From: Spiroplasma endosymbiont of Diplazon laetatorius
GTDB lineage: Bacteria > Bacillota_I > Bacilli_A > Mycoplasmatales > Mycoplasmataceae
NCBI RefSeq assembly: GCF_964019625.1
Contig: NZ_OZ026458.1
Location: 1-64,000, forward strand
Reading direction: 5' to 3'
DNA length: 64,000 nucleotides
Translations under genes and position numbers: made by a program
Notes under the pieces: model-generated
Told to the model about the DNA's origin: nothing
Seen by the model: only the letters and a program-made list of their open reading frames with translations
The model's database searches: none
Part shown: positions 35,310-55,885 of the stretch, piece by piece
Numbering within the stretch: position 1 is the stretch's first letter
How the letters are laid out: every line of letters begins with the position of its first letter

Positions 35310-35744
35310 GTGGCAAAAAGAATCACACGTATAGCAAAATTAGAATTTATGGCAATGCAAGCAAAACCTGGTGCAGAATTAGCTTCACTAGGGATTAACA
35401 TGCCTCAATTCACACAACAATTTAATGACGCCACTAAAGACAGAGCAGGAGAAATAGTACCTGTAGTTATTACAGCTTATGATGACAAATCATTTGATTT
35501 CATCTTAAAAACTACTCCAGCAGCATTTATGCTTAAAAAAGCAGCAGGAATTCAAAAAGGTGCATCTAAATCAGGAACTGAAACAGTTGCAACTATTACA
35601 GCAGATGAAGTTAAAAAAATTGCTGAATATAAATTACCTGACTTAAATGCAAACACAGTTGAAGCAGCAATGAGAATTATCGAAGGTTCAGCAAGAAACA
35701 TGGGTATTAAAGTTACTGGAATGCCAGAAAAAGAAGGTAAATAG
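35310..35744 (+). CDS. rplK: 50S ribosomal protein L11, lacking the proline-rich loop
   Basis: Part of the GTPase-associated centre, 144 aa from GTG 35310. That start is chosen because AGGAGGTG (35296-35303) is well placed and the sequence then begins [12 protein letters not shown], as in other L11. An in-frame ATG at 35256 would add unrelated residues. The N-terminal stretch that is normally GKANPAPPVGPALGQ-like is shortened here to [13 protein letters not shown], removing the prolines that bind thiostrepton. The C-terminal rRNA-binding domain is intact ([17 protein letters not shown]). Confidence 0.93.
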   Translation: MAKRITRIAKLEFMAMQAKPGAELASLGINMPQFTQQFNDATKDRAGEIVPVVITAYDDKSFDFILKTTPAAFMLKKAAGIQKGASKSGTETVATITADEVKKIAEYKLPDLNANTVEAAMRIIEGSARNMGIKVTGMPEKEGK

Positions 35745-35746
35745 TA

Positions 35747-36433
35747 ATGGCAAAATTAAGCAAAAAATTAAAAGCTGTTAACGAAAAAGTTGACAAAACA
35801 AAATTATACCCAATCTCAGAAGCTATTAAATTAGCAAAAGAAACTTCAATAACTAAATTCGATTCAACTGTAGAAGTAGCTTTCAACTTAAACGTTGATC
35901 CAAGACATGCAGACCAACAAATTAGAGGGGCAATCGTAATGCCTGGTGGAACTGGAAAAACTCAAAAAGTTTTAGTTCTTACAAAAACTAAAGTAAAAGA
36001 AGCAGAAGATGCAAAAGCAGACTTCGTAGGAGCAGAAGACTTAATCCAAAAAATCGCAAAAGAAAACTGATTTGATTTCGATGTGATTGTTGCAACTCCA
36101 GAAATGATGGCTGAATTAGGAAAAATCGGAAAGGTTTTAGGACCAAAAGGATTAATGCCTAACCCAAAAACTGGAACAGTTACAATGGACGTAGCAAAAG
36201 CTTTAGATGAAATTAAAAAGGGTAAAGTTGAATACAGAACTGATAAAGAAGGAAATGTTCACTCAATCTTAGGAAAAGCTTCATTTAAAGAAGAAGACTT
36301 AATGCAAAACTATACAGCTCTTTTAGATGTTATTAGAAAAGCAAAACCTGCAGCAGTTAAAGGTACATATATTAAAAATATATCAATCTCAACTACTATG
36401 GGTCCTGGAATCAAAGTTTTAATCGAAAACTAA
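35747..36433 (+). CDS. rplA: 50S ribosomal protein L1
   Basis: L1-stalk protein and probable translational repressor of its own operon. It is 228 aa. The typical core is seen in [16 protein letters not shown] and [18 protein letters not shown]-Trp at 36068. It starts two bases after rplK. A terminator follows. Confidence 0.97.
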
Positions 36434-36439
36434 AAACAA

Positions 36440-36464
36440 AAACTCACCGAAAGTGAGTTTTTTT
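36440..36464 (+). terminator. rplKA terminator
   Basis: AAACTCAC (36440-36447) pairs with GTGAGTTT (36453-36460), then T's. Confidence 0.87.
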
Positions 36465-36468
36465 ATTC

Positions 36469-36474
36469 TATAAT
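36469..36474 (+). promoter_or_regulatory. -10 element upstream of HAD gene
   Basis: Perfect TATAAT, 26 bases before the ATG. The -35 region overlaps the terminator and is poor. Confidence 0.4.
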
Positions 36475-36500
36475 ATTAGTGAGATAAGAAGGTACAAAAA

Positions 36501-37295
36501 ATGAAGTGATGATTTTCGGACTATGATGGAACAATCAATTTAATGCATAATAATTTTATTGATCCAAGAGACTTAGAATTTATAAAATTATGAATTGATA
36601 ATGGAAACAAATTTGCAATTGCAACAGGGAGAATGGAACATGAAATAACTCCGGTTTTGGAAAAAGCAGATATCCCTTATGATTACATGATTTGTAATAA
36701 CGGTGCTGTGATTTATGAAAAAGGAAAAGGTGTTATTGAAAATGCAACTATTCCTATGGAATCAAGACAAGACATAATAAATGTTTTTGAATCTATTAGA
36801 GAAAAACATGTTCTTGGATATTGTTTAAAAGATGAAAGAAAACCTTATTCTAAAGTAGATGAACCTGAAGTTTATACAAATCCATTTTTGGAACAGTATG
36901 CTCCTAGAGAAAATAATTTTGAAGAAGGTAATTTTGATATATTAAATTCTCCAGATTTAAACCTATTATATATTTTTGTGGCTGAATCAGATGTTTTAAC
37001 AGTTAAGACTTTATTGAAAAATAAAATAAGAAACTGCAAAGCAGTTACTACTCACAGAAATGTAATTGAAATAATGAGAGAAGATGTTTCAAAAGCATAT
37101 GGTATAGAAGTTATTCAAAAGTTAAATGGTTTTGAAACATCAAAAGTTTATACTAGCGGTGATGGTGAAAATGATATTGAAATGTTAGAGTTTACAGAAA
37201 ACTCTTTCGCTATGCAAAATCACCAACCAAGAGTGGATAAAGCAGCAAAACACATAATAAAAAATGTATTTGAGATTAAAAATTATATTAAATAG
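36501..37295 (+). CDS. HAD-superfamily hydrolase, Cof type
   Basis: A 264-aa sugar-phosphate or FMN-type phosphatase of the Cof/IIB group. Motif I is SDYDGT, which keeps both Asp residues. ATGR follows (motif II Thr), and GDGENDIEM is motif IV. The large IIB cap lies between. Such enzymes have broad specificity, so the substrate is not assignable. It probably shares a transcript with the aldo/keto reductase 12 bases downstream. Two TGA-Trp codons follow the start. Confidence 0.87.
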
Positions 37296-37307
37296 AGAAG
37301 GAAACAC

Positions 37308-38300
<993 letters not shown>

Positions 38301-38326
38301 TAAAAAAGTCAAAAAAATATATGTAG

Positions 38327-38358
38327 AGCATTAATGAATATGATATTATATTAATGCT
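38327..38358 (+). promoter_or_regulatory. 9-bp inverted repeat around the rplJ promoter
   Basis: AGCATTAAT (38327-38335) is the reverse complement of ATTAATGCT (38350-38358). Between them lies TATTAT (38344-38349), a likely -10. The symmetrical arms could be an operator for a dimeric regulator, or chance in an AT-rich region. Confidence 0.35.
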
Positions 38359-38494
38359 ATTCGTACCGAAGAAAGTAACTGGGATTTATCCCTTAATTTG
38401 TTACCGAGGAATGAAACTACATATACGACTTGTAAGTTATCTTACATTGTTTATTGTATTTTTAATTGACCTCGGAATTTATCTGAGGTTTTTA
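38359..38494 (+). promoter_or_regulatory. Ribosomal protein L10 leader with attenuator
   Basis: Untranslated RNA that L10 (or L10-L12) binds to repress rplJL. It contains the ACCGAAGAAAGTAACTGGGA-type element (38364-38383) and ACCGAGGAATG of the L10-leader family. CCTCGG (38470-38475) can pair either with CCGAGG upstream (38404-38409, antiterminator) or with CTGAGG downstream (38483-38488), the latter followed by T's as terminator. This mutually exclusive pairing is seen directly. Boundaries are approximate. Confidence 0.85.
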
Positions 38495-38538
38495 TTTTGA
38501 TTTTACAAAACGAAAGTAAAAAAAGGAGGTCGTTACGA

Positions 38539-39039
38539 GTGTCAAACGCAAGACCAGCTCATGCTAAAAAGAATGAGATAGTTAAAGAAATTGCAGACAG
38601 AATCAAAAACTGTAAAGGTATGGCGATTGCTGAATACAAAAATTTAACTGTAGCACAAATGACAGAATTAAGAAACAAAGCTCGCGAACAAGGAATCTTT
38701 ATCAAAGTTTATAAAGACTCATTAGTTAGAAGAGCAGTTGAAGAATTAAAAATTACTGGATTAGACGCTTACTTAATTCAACAAAATGTTTACATTTTCT
38801 CAGATGAAGAAGCTCTATTTCCTGCAAAACTAGTTTCAGATTTTGCTAAAAAGAACGAAGATTTAGTTCTTAAAGCCGGAATCTACGAAGGAAACGTTAT
38901 GGATACAGCGGCAATCAATGAAATTGCTTCTCTACCATCAAAAGATGAACTATACTCAATGTTTGCTTCATCACTTATTTACCCATTACGTCAATTCATG
39001 TTGACTGTAAAAGAAATAGCAAATACAAAATCAGAATAA
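38539..39039 (+). CDS. rplJ: 50S ribosomal protein L10
   Basis: Stalk base protein holding L7/L12. It is 166 aa from GTG 38539, preceded by AAAGGAGGTC (38521-38531). An in-frame ATT/TTG further upstream lies before this strong ribosome binding site and is unlikely. Core motif KNLTVAQMTELRNKAREQ. The C-terminal helix (SSLIYPLRQFMLTVKEI) binds L12. Confidence 0.95.
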   Translation: MSNARPAHAKKNEIVKEIADRIKNCKGMAIAEYKNLTVAQMTELRNKAREQGIFIKVYKDSLVRRAVEELKITGLDAYLIQQNVYIFSDEEALFPAKLVSDFAKKNEDLVLKAGIYEGNVMDTAAINEIASLPSKDELYSMFASSLIYPLRQFMLTVKEIANTKSE

Positions 39040-39104
39040 TAAAACAATTAAGCGTACAAATAGCGATTAATTAAATTAAAGAAAGAAATAAGGAGAAAAA
39101 AATC

Positions 39105-39470
39105 ATGGCAATTACAAAAGACGATATTATTAAAGCTTTAGAAGAAATGAAATTAACTGAATTAAACGATTTAGTTAAAGCAATCGAAGATCACTTCGGA
39201 GTTGTTGCAGCAGCTGCAGTAGCAGCACCTGCAGCAGGAGCTGGAGCAGCAGCACCTTCAGAAGTTTCAGTTATGTTAACTAACGCTGGAGGAAACAAAG
39301 TTTCAGTTATTAAATTAGTTAAAGAAATGACTGGATTAGGATTAATGGATGCTAAAAAATTAGTTGATGGAACATTACCTGTAGCTATTAAAGAAAACGT
39401 AAAAGTTGAAGAAGCTGAAGAAATGAAAAAACAATTAATGGAAGCTGGAGCATCAGTAGACTTAAAATAA
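39105..39470 (+). CDS. rplL: 50S ribosomal protein L7/L12
   Basis: A 121-aa stalk protein. N-terminal dimerisation domain, then an Ala/Gly/Pro hinge (residues ~33-52), then the C-terminal factor-binding domain ([25 protein letters not shown]). AAGGAG is nearby. A strong GC-rich terminator follows. Confidence 0.97.
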   Translation: MAITKDDIIKALEEMKLTELNDLVKAIEDHFGVVAAAAVAAPAAGAGAAAPSEVSVMLTNAGGNKVSVIKLVKEMTGLGLMDAKKLVDGTLPVAIKENVKVEEAEEMKKQLMEAGASVDLK

Positions 39471-39482
39471 TAAATTATTTAT

Positions 39483-39507
39483 AATGACCCTAAGGGTCAT
39501 TTTTTTA
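39483..39507 (+). terminator. rplJL terminator
   Basis: AATGACCC (39483-39490) pairs with GGGTCATT (39494-39501), then T's. It separates rplJL from rpoBC. Confidence 0.88.
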
Positions 39508-39525
39508 TTGAAAGGAAAAGATAAA

Positions 39526-40107
39526 ATGTCTAAATCATCTAAAATATATTTTTTAAAAGACTATATAACAAACGAAGGAATAGAAGTAGGGGATTATACC
39601 TATTTTTATAGTTTCAAAAATGAACAAGGTCTAAAAGAGTTTCAAAACAGAAACGTTTTATATCATTTTCCTAAAATACATAAAGACAAACTAATAATAG
39701 GTAAATATTGTGCAATAGCAGATGATGTTAAATTTCTTATGAATGGTGCAAACCATAACATGAGTGGTATATCAACATTTTCTTTTGCTATGTTTAAAGA
39801 ATTTAATGCTGATCCAAACACATTGCTACCCACAAAAATAAAAGGTGACACAATCGTTGGAAACGATGTTTGAATAGGATATGGATCAATAATAATGCCT
39901 GGTGTTAATATAGGTAACGGTTCTATTATAGCTGCAGGCTCTGTTGTAACAAAAGATGTAAAACCATATTCAATGGTTGGAGGGAACCCTGCAAAGTTAA
40001 TTAAAATGCGTTTTGATGAAAATAAAATTTCTGAACTAGAAGACTTGAAATGATGGGATGAAAGTATAGAATCAATAAGTAACATGATAGACAAATTAAC
40101 TAAATAA
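39526..40107 (+). CDS. CatB/Vat-type hexapeptide-repeat acetyltransferase
   Basis: A left-handed beta-helix acyltransferase, 193 aa from ATG 39526, with AAAGGA upstream. The pattern [10 protein letters not shown] (catalytic His77) and [18 protein letters not shown] match the xenobiotic acetyltransferases (chloramphenicol CatB, streptogramin Vat). [17 protein letters not shown] and GGNPAK complete the family. Its natural substrate is unknown and sequence alone does not prove drug acetylation. It sits between rplL and rpoB, where Bacillus has the methyltransferase gene ybxB. Confidence 0.88.
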
Positions 40108-40118
40108 TTGCGATAAAT

Positions 40119-40160
40119 GCAAAAAGATAAACATAAAATGTTTATCTTTTTGCTATTTGC
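40119..40160 (+). terminator. Long hairpin after the acetyltransferase gene
   Basis: A perfect 16-bp stem (40119-40134 with 40138-40153, loop of three). The 3' arm itself contains a T-run, but no clean T-tract follows, so termination efficiency is uncertain. Confidence 0.65.
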
Positions 40161-40162
40161 TA

Positions 40163-40191
40163 TTGAAATTAACTTAAAAATAATATAGAAT
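40163..40191 (+). promoter_or_regulatory. rpoBC promoter
   Basis: TTGAAA (40163-40168), 17-base spacer, TAGAAT (40186-40191). Transcription would start near 40198, some 34 bases before rpoB. Confidence 0.5.
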
Positions 40192-40231
40192 TTGTTTGCG
40201 TATGTTTTATTTGAACGGGGGACATTATTAA

Positions 40232-44047
<3,816 letters not shown>

Positions 44048-44065
44048 TAAGGAGAAGTTTTTAAA

Positions 44066-47815
<3,750 letters not shown>

Positions 47816-47818
47816 AAA

Positions 47819-47845
47819 AAAAAGGTTTTAAAGACCTTTTTTTAT
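47819..47845 (+). terminator. rpoBC terminator
   Basis: AAAAAGGT (47819-47826) pairs with ACCTTTTT (47834-47841), ending in T's. Confidence 0.8.
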
Positions 47846-47915
47846 TTTATTATTGTGTTTTTAATCTTTTTACCAATAAAATAGTGTATATTATTTTTTA
47901 AGGGGGTTCTTAAAT

Positions 47916-48341
47916 TTGAAAATATTTATAGGAAACGACCATGCAGCTGTTGAAATGAAAAATAAAATAGCTGAACATTTAAAAGCACAGGGACACGAAG
48001 TTGTTAATATTGGAACTGATTCAAATGATTCAGTTGACTATCCAGACTTTGGAAGAGAAGTTGCACAAAAAGTTGTAGCAGAAAATGCTTTTGGAATAGT
48101 AATTTGTGGAAGTGGTATTGGAATATCAATTGCTGCAAATAAAGTTAATGGTGCAAGAGCTGCACTTTGTTATGAAGATCAAACAGCAATGTTGGCAAGA
48201 GAACATAACAATGCAAACATCTTGGCATTAGGAGCAAGATTTATTGCAAACGAAAAAGCAATAAGAATTGTAGATATCTTTTTAAACACAAAGTTTGAAG
48301 AGAGACATAAAAATAGAGTTGAAAAACTTAACAATCAATAA
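47916..48341 (+). CDS. rpiB: Ribose-5-phosphate isomerase B
   Basis: Interconverts ribulose-5-P and ribose-5-P. It is 141 aa. It starts at TTG 47916, justified by AAGGGGGT (47900-47907) and by the family N-terminus MKIFIGNDHAAVEMK. The catalytic Cys region is VICGSGIGISIAANKV and HNNANILALGAR is conserved. It forms a two-gene nucleotide unit with upp. Confidence 0.93.
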   Translation: MKIFIGNDHAAVEMKNKIAEHLKAQGHEVVNIGTDSNDSVDYPDFGREVAQKVVAENAFGIVICGSGIGISIAANKVNGARAALCYEDQTAMLAREHNNANILALGARFIANEKAIRIVDIFLNTKFEERHKNRVEKLNNQ

Positions 48342-48352
48342 GGGAGAAAAAA

Positions 48353-48973
<621 letters not shown>

Positions 48974-48976
<3 letters not shown>

Positions 48977-49001
48977 GCACTTTTAGGGTGTCTATTTTTT
49001 T
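48974..49001 (+). terminator. upp terminator
   Basis: TAGGCAC (48974-48980) pairs with GTGTCTA (48988-48994, one G-U pair), then T's. It includes the upp stop. Confidence 0.8.
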
Positions 49002-49009
49002 ATTATGAA

Positions 49010-49015
49010 TATAAT
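49010..49015 (+). promoter_or_regulatory. atp operon -10 element
   Basis: TATAAT after the upp terminator. The -35 region is not convincing. The transcript would include the whole atpI-atpC operon. Confidence 0.4.
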
Positions 49016-49082
49016 TTTCATAGATTTTGATAATTAATAGGAGTATTATTATTTAGATGGAACTTAATAAAGGAGTATTATA

Positions 49083-49439
49083 ATGTTGCTTAAAAACAAA
49101 AGAACAATTATATATTTATCCCTTATTTCAATGATTCTAATTTTATTATCAATTCTAACTTTATCAAAAGTTGTGGATTATTCATTTATTACAGGTTATG
49201 TATTAGGGTCTTGTTTTTTGCATATTTCTTTTATATTTATGAAACTTGCTACAAAAGATTTGACTAACAACCTAAACCCGTATAACTATGTTTTTTTATC
49301 TACTACAAGAATTGGTTTCTACATTGTTCCATTCCTTATAAGTTTTTATTTACACAACATTTTCAGTGTCTATGGAGTATTGATAGCATTTGTAATTAAT
49401 TGGACTTTTCTAGTTTTTACAAAAATGCTAAGTAAATAA
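49083..49439 (+). CDS. AtpI-like membrane protein of the ATP synthase operon
   Basis: A 118-aa protein with four predicted hydrophobic helices (about residues 9-27, 34-54, 68-87, 95-113). It occupies the atpI position before atpB, where family members help assemble the c-ring. Sequence similarity is weak, as usual for AtpI in Mollicutes. AAGGAG lies upstream of ATG 49083. A tiny frame (49056-49082) with a duplicated AGGAGTATTAT block lies just before it. Confidence 0.75.
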   Translation: MLLKNKRTIIYLSLISMILILLSILTLSKVVDYSFITGYVLGSCFLHISFIFMKLATKDLTNNLNPYNYVFLSTTRIGFYIVPFLISFYLHNIFSVYGVLIAFVINWTFLVFTKMLSK

Positions 49440-49479
49440 ATTTTTATATGGTAACCAAAAAATAAAAAAGGAGGCCTAT

Positions 49480-50253
49480 ATGTTCCTTGCTTCAGAAGAA
49501 GGTATGTTGGATGTTTGAGATAAAATAACACCCCAACTTTTATCTATTTTGCTAACATGTATCATTATTTGTACGTTTTGTATTGTATACAATGTAAAAA
49601 TAAGAAACTACAAAGAAGATAAAAAACTAACTGGATTTTTAGTCTTAACAGAAATGTTTATAACAAAAGTTGAAAACATGGTTGTAACTATTATGGGAAA
49701 ATCTCATAGAAGACTAACTCCATACATAATGTATATATTTATGTACATTATGGTATCTTCGGTTATATCAATTTTAGGTATAGAGCCTTTGACAAGTTCT
49801 TATACAGTTACTTTCTCAATGGGGTTTGTAACTTTTATAGGTATATATTATTACGGATTGAGATATCAAAAATTAGCTTTCTTTAAAAGATACTACAATC
49901 CAATCGAATTAATTGGACAATTTGTTCCATTAATATCAATTTCATTTAGGTTGTTTGGAAACATTCTTGGAGGAACTATCTTGCTTGGATTGCTTTACGG
50001 AAGTATGATTCAACTTGAAGGCCAAATATTTTATCCAAACGGACCAGGAATGGATTGAGAAAATAAATTAAACTACTGATGAGCAGGATTTAACATCTTC
50101 ACAGTAGTGTCGCTTCCTTGGTTGCACTTATACTTTGACTTATTCGATGGAATGATTCAATCAATAGTATTTGCAATGTTAACATTATCATATTGATCTG
50201 GAGCTAAATCTGGTGAAGGTGGTCATGAAGGAAAAGAAAAACTTGAAAGATAG
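49480..50253 (+). CDS. atpB: ATP synthase subunit a
   Basis: Proton half-channel, 257 aa, with about five to six membrane helices. The essential Arg is in ISFRLFGNILGG. The C-terminal helix region contains LHLYFDLFDGMIQSIVFAML. TGA-Trp codons (for example in DVWDK and NYWWAGF). AGGAGG lies upstream of ATG 49480. Confidence 0.94.
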
Positions 50254-50277
50254 TTTATAAAAAAAGGAGAAAAAAAT

Positions 50278-50622
50278 ATGTTTGTAGAAACACTTACAAC
50301 TTTAACTTTAAACTTTGGTGGTAACTTAATTTCAGCAATGCCACTTTACACTACATTATTTATGTTCTTAGGGGCTTCTAGTGAAAATCCAGAATCAATA
50401 GCTATTGGTCTTAAATTGTTGGGAGCTGGTTTAACCGGAATCGGAATGGTTGGAGCATCTGTTGGACAAGGTATGGTAGGATACGGAGCATGTATCGCAA
50501 TTGGAAGAAATCCAGAAACTGCTCCAAAAATAACTTCAACATTAATTATTACAGCAGGGTTCTGTGAATCTGGTGCTATTTATGCTTTAGTTATAGCAAT
50601 ATTATTAATTTTCGTAGCATAA
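50278..50622 (+). CDS. atpE: ATP synthase subunit c
   Basis: Forms the membrane rotor ring. It is 114 aa, longer than the usual ~75, owing to an N-terminal extension of ~35 residues. Two membrane helices: [20 protein letters not shown] (glycine-rich) and the second with the ion-binding Glu in [16 protein letters not shown]-like loop is [16 protein letters not shown] upstream. Confidence 0.95.
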   Translation: MFVETLTTLTLNFGGNLISAMPLYTTLFMFLGASSENPESIAIGLKLLGAGLTGIGMVGASVGQGMVGYGACIAIGRNPETAPKITSTLIITAGFCESGAIYALVIAILLIFVA

Positions 50623-50638
50623 GAAGGGTGTGAAAAAT

Positions 50639-51154
50639 ATGCTTTTAGTAGCAGGAATACCTAACGTTATAGAAAATCTATTTCCTAACTTAGCAAATTT
50701 TATCGCTCACGTTTTATCTACAATAGTGATATTAATTTTACTAACAAAATTGGTTTATAAACCATTTAGAGAAATGATTAAAGAACGTAGAAAAAAAATA
50801 AATGAACTATTAGATGATGCTGCACACAAGCAAGCTCAAGCTAATAAAAATAACAAAGTAGCTTCTAAATTTTTAGATACTGCAAAAGAAGAATCTAAAG
50901 AAATAATCAATTCAGCTAAACTTGAAGCAGATGATCTTAAGTTAGAGATCATTGAGAATGCAAGGATAGAGGCAACAAATATTCAAACTCATGCTAAAAA
51001 GGCAATTGATTTTGAAAGAAATGAAATGCAAGAACAGATGAGACAAGAAGTTATTGATCTTGCGTTTGTTGCAGCAGAAAAAATTATGAATGAAAATATT
51101 TCTAAAGAAAAAAATGAAAAAATGATTAAAGACTTTATAAATAGTTTGGATTAA
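50639..51154 (+). CDS. atpF: ATP synthase subunit b
   Basis: Peripheral stalk, 171 aa from ATG 50639 (GTG 50630 is possible but too close to GAAGGG). One membrane helix (~residues 18-40), then a long charged coiled coil. The region FREMIKERRKKINELLDDA is typical of AtpF. It precedes atpH. Confidence 0.93.
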   Translation: MLLVAGIPNVIENLFPNLANFIAHVLSTIVILILLTKLVYKPFREMIKERRKKINELLDDAAHKQAQANKNNKVASKFLDTAKEESKEIINSAKLEADDLKLEIIENARIEATNIQTHAKKAIDFERNEMQEQMRQEVIDLAFVAAEKIMNENISKEKNEKMIKDFINSLD

Positions 51155-51158
51155 TTAA

Positions 51159-51704
51159 ATGATAAAACAAACTTTAATTAACAATTGAGCAACTGCTATT
51201 TGTGAATTAGCAATAGAAGAAAAAAAAGTTGAATCATTTACTGAAACATTTGAAGATTTAAAAAAAATATTTGAAGAAAATCAAGAAGCAATAGATTATC
51301 TTTCTAACAAATTTATTTCTTTAGATAAAAGAATAAAATTTGTAGATGAAGTTTTTAAAAAAGAAATTGATTTATTAATTTTAAATTTTTTAAAATTAAT
51401 AACAGAAAGAGAAAACTTTTTTTCAATAAATTATATTTTAAAAGCTACAATAAAAAAACTTTGAGAAAGTTTAGAAATTAAAAAAGGAATTATATTTTCT
51501 ACAATTGAAATTGATAAAAAATCAATTTCAATAATGGAAGAAAAAATTCACAAAAAAATCAACCAAAGAATTAAATTAGAAAATCAAATTGATAATTCTT
51601 TAATAGCAGGAATTAGAATTGAAGTTGCTAATAATGTTTTTGACTATTCTTTAAAAGGAAAAGTTGAAGATATGAAAAATAGCATACTAGAAAATAGAAA
51701 ATAG
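51159..51704 (+). CDS. atpH: ATP synthase subunit delta
   Basis: Connects F1 to the stalk, 181 aa. N-terminal helical domain starts MIKQTLINNWATAICELAIE. The C-terminal region with IDNSLIAGIRIEVANNVFDYS is the delta signature. TGA-Trp at 51187 and elsewhere. It is identified by that signature and its place between atpF and atpA. Confidence 0.92.
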
Positions 51705-51714
51705 GGGTGATTAC

Positions 51715-53289
51715 ATGCCACTTAAAATAAATGAAATATCAGAAGTTATAAAAAAACAAATAAAAGAATATGGTAAAGAAGTTATTGAATCACAAGAAGG
51801 TACTGTTGCAAGTATCGGTGATGGTGTAGCACTTTTATTTGGACTTGATGATGTTATGATGGGTGAACTTTTAATTTTCTCAAACGATATTTATGGAATG
51901 GCTCTTAATTTAGAAGATGGAGCTGTTGGTGCTGTTATCATGGGTGATGATTCAAAAATTCGTCAAGGTGATAAAGTAACAAGAACAGGAAAAGTTGTTG
52001 AAACACCAGTTGGTGATCAATTACTTGGAAGAGTTTTAAATGGAATCGGACTACCAATTGATGGTAATGGTCCATTAAATAATAAAGACTTTGCTCCGGT
52101 TGAAAAAATTGCATCAGGAGTTATGTCTAGAAAATCTGTGAATGAACCAATGGAAACTGGATTACTAGCAATAGATTCAATTATTCCAATTGGAAAAGGA
52201 CAAAGAGAATTAATTATTGGAGATAGACAAACAGGTAAAACTGCAATTGCAATTGATGCAATAATTAATCAAAAAGGAAAAAATGTTAAATGTGTTTATG
52301 TAGCTATTGGTCAAAAAGAATCAACAGTTGCACAAGTTGTTGAAAAATTAAAACAAGCAGGATCAATGGAATATACAACTGTTATTTCTGCTTCAGCTAG
52401 TGAGTCAGCTCCAATGCAATACATCTCTCCTTATACTGGAGTTTCAATTGCAGAAGAATGAATGGCAAAAGGTGATGATGTTTTAATTGTGTATGATGAT
52501 TTATCAAAACACGCAATAGCATACAGAACTTTAGCTTTACTTTTAAGAAGACCACCAGGTCGTGAAGCTTATCCAGGAGATGTATTCTACCTACACTCAA
52601 GATTACTTGAAAGAGCAGCTAGAGTAAACGAAAACTATGGAGGAGGAAGTATAACTGCTCTTCCTATTATTGAAACTCAAGCTGGAGATATTTCAGCTTA
52701 CATTCCAACAAATGTTATTTCAATTACTGATGGACAAATATTTTTATCAGAACAATTATTTAACTCAGGAATAAGACCTGCTGTAGACACTGGTTTATCA
52801 GTTTCAAGAGTTGGATCATCAGCTCAAATCAAAGCTGTTAAACAAGTAGCAGGAACTTTAAAATTAGAATTAGCTCAATATTACGAATTACAATCATTTG
52901 CAAAATTTGGAAGTGACTTAGACGAAACTACAAAAGAAACTTTAAGTCATGGTCAAAAAATTGTTGAACTTTTAAAACAAAGACAATACAAACCAATATC
53001 ACAAATTGATCAATCAATAATATTGTTAGCTATAAAAGAAAGATTAATAAAATGGTTACCACTAAACGAAATGGTTAACTTTAAGGAAGCAATAATAAAC
53101 CATTTCGAAAATGATAATAATGCTAAAGCATTAAGAAAATTATTAGCAACAGAAAAAGAGTTTAGTGATAAACTTTATGCTGATGTTAAATCACAAATTG
53201 TATCAATATTAAAAAATATGACTTCAAAAATAAAAGGTTATGAAGCAACTGATTTTGGTAAAGAAGAAGAGTTTAAAAACTTAAAGTAA
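51715..53289 (+). CDS. atpA: ATP synthase subunit alpha
   Basis: Non-catalytic nucleotide-binding subunit, 524 aa. P-loop [14 protein letters not shown]. The alpha signature is [20 protein letters not shown]-Trp at 52459. The start ATG 51715 has GGGGTG upstream. It overlaps nothing; atpG starts two bases later. Confidence 0.97.
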
Positions 53290-53290
53290 G

Positions 53291-55550
<2,260 letters not shown>

Positions 55551-55551
<1 letters not shown>

Positions 55552-55838
55552 TGGAATTAACTAAACTTAAAATAATTACGCCTGATGGAATATACATAGA
55601 TGATTTAAAAGTTGAATCTGTAAGTGTTAGAACTGCAGATGGACAAGTAACTATATATTCAAATCACTCACCAATAGTTTCAACATTATTGATAGGTGAT
55701 ATGAAATATGAAGTTAATGGAACTGTAAAGTATATTCACTTACACAGAGGAATTTTACAAGTTTCTAAAGAACAAGTTAAGATATTAACTCAAAGATTAT
55801 ATGAAGTTGACGAAAAAGGTCAAAGATTAAAAAAATAA
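55551..55838 (+). CDS. atpC: ATP synthase subunit epsilon, N-terminal domain only
   Basis: Rotor base, 95 aa, versus ~130 aa typical. The N-terminal beta-sandwich is complete (LKIITPDGIYI...GQVTIYSNHSPIVSTL). The C-terminal two-helix domain that inhibits ATPase activity in other bacteria is missing. The stop TAA lies just before a strong terminator, so the short form is real in this sequence. Confidence 0.93.
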
Positions 55839-55885
55839 GAAAAGCAGAACTAAGAATTTAATTCTTGTTCTGCTTTTCTTTTTTC
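55838..55885. terminator. Bidirectional terminator between atp operon and exo
   Basis: AGAAAAGCAGAAC (55838-55850) pairs with GTTCTGCTTTTCT (55867-55879), with an inner AAGAAT/ATTCTT extension. T's follow on the + strand, and the - strand has a T-rich side too. It overlaps the last codons of the convergent exo gene. Confidence 0.85.
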
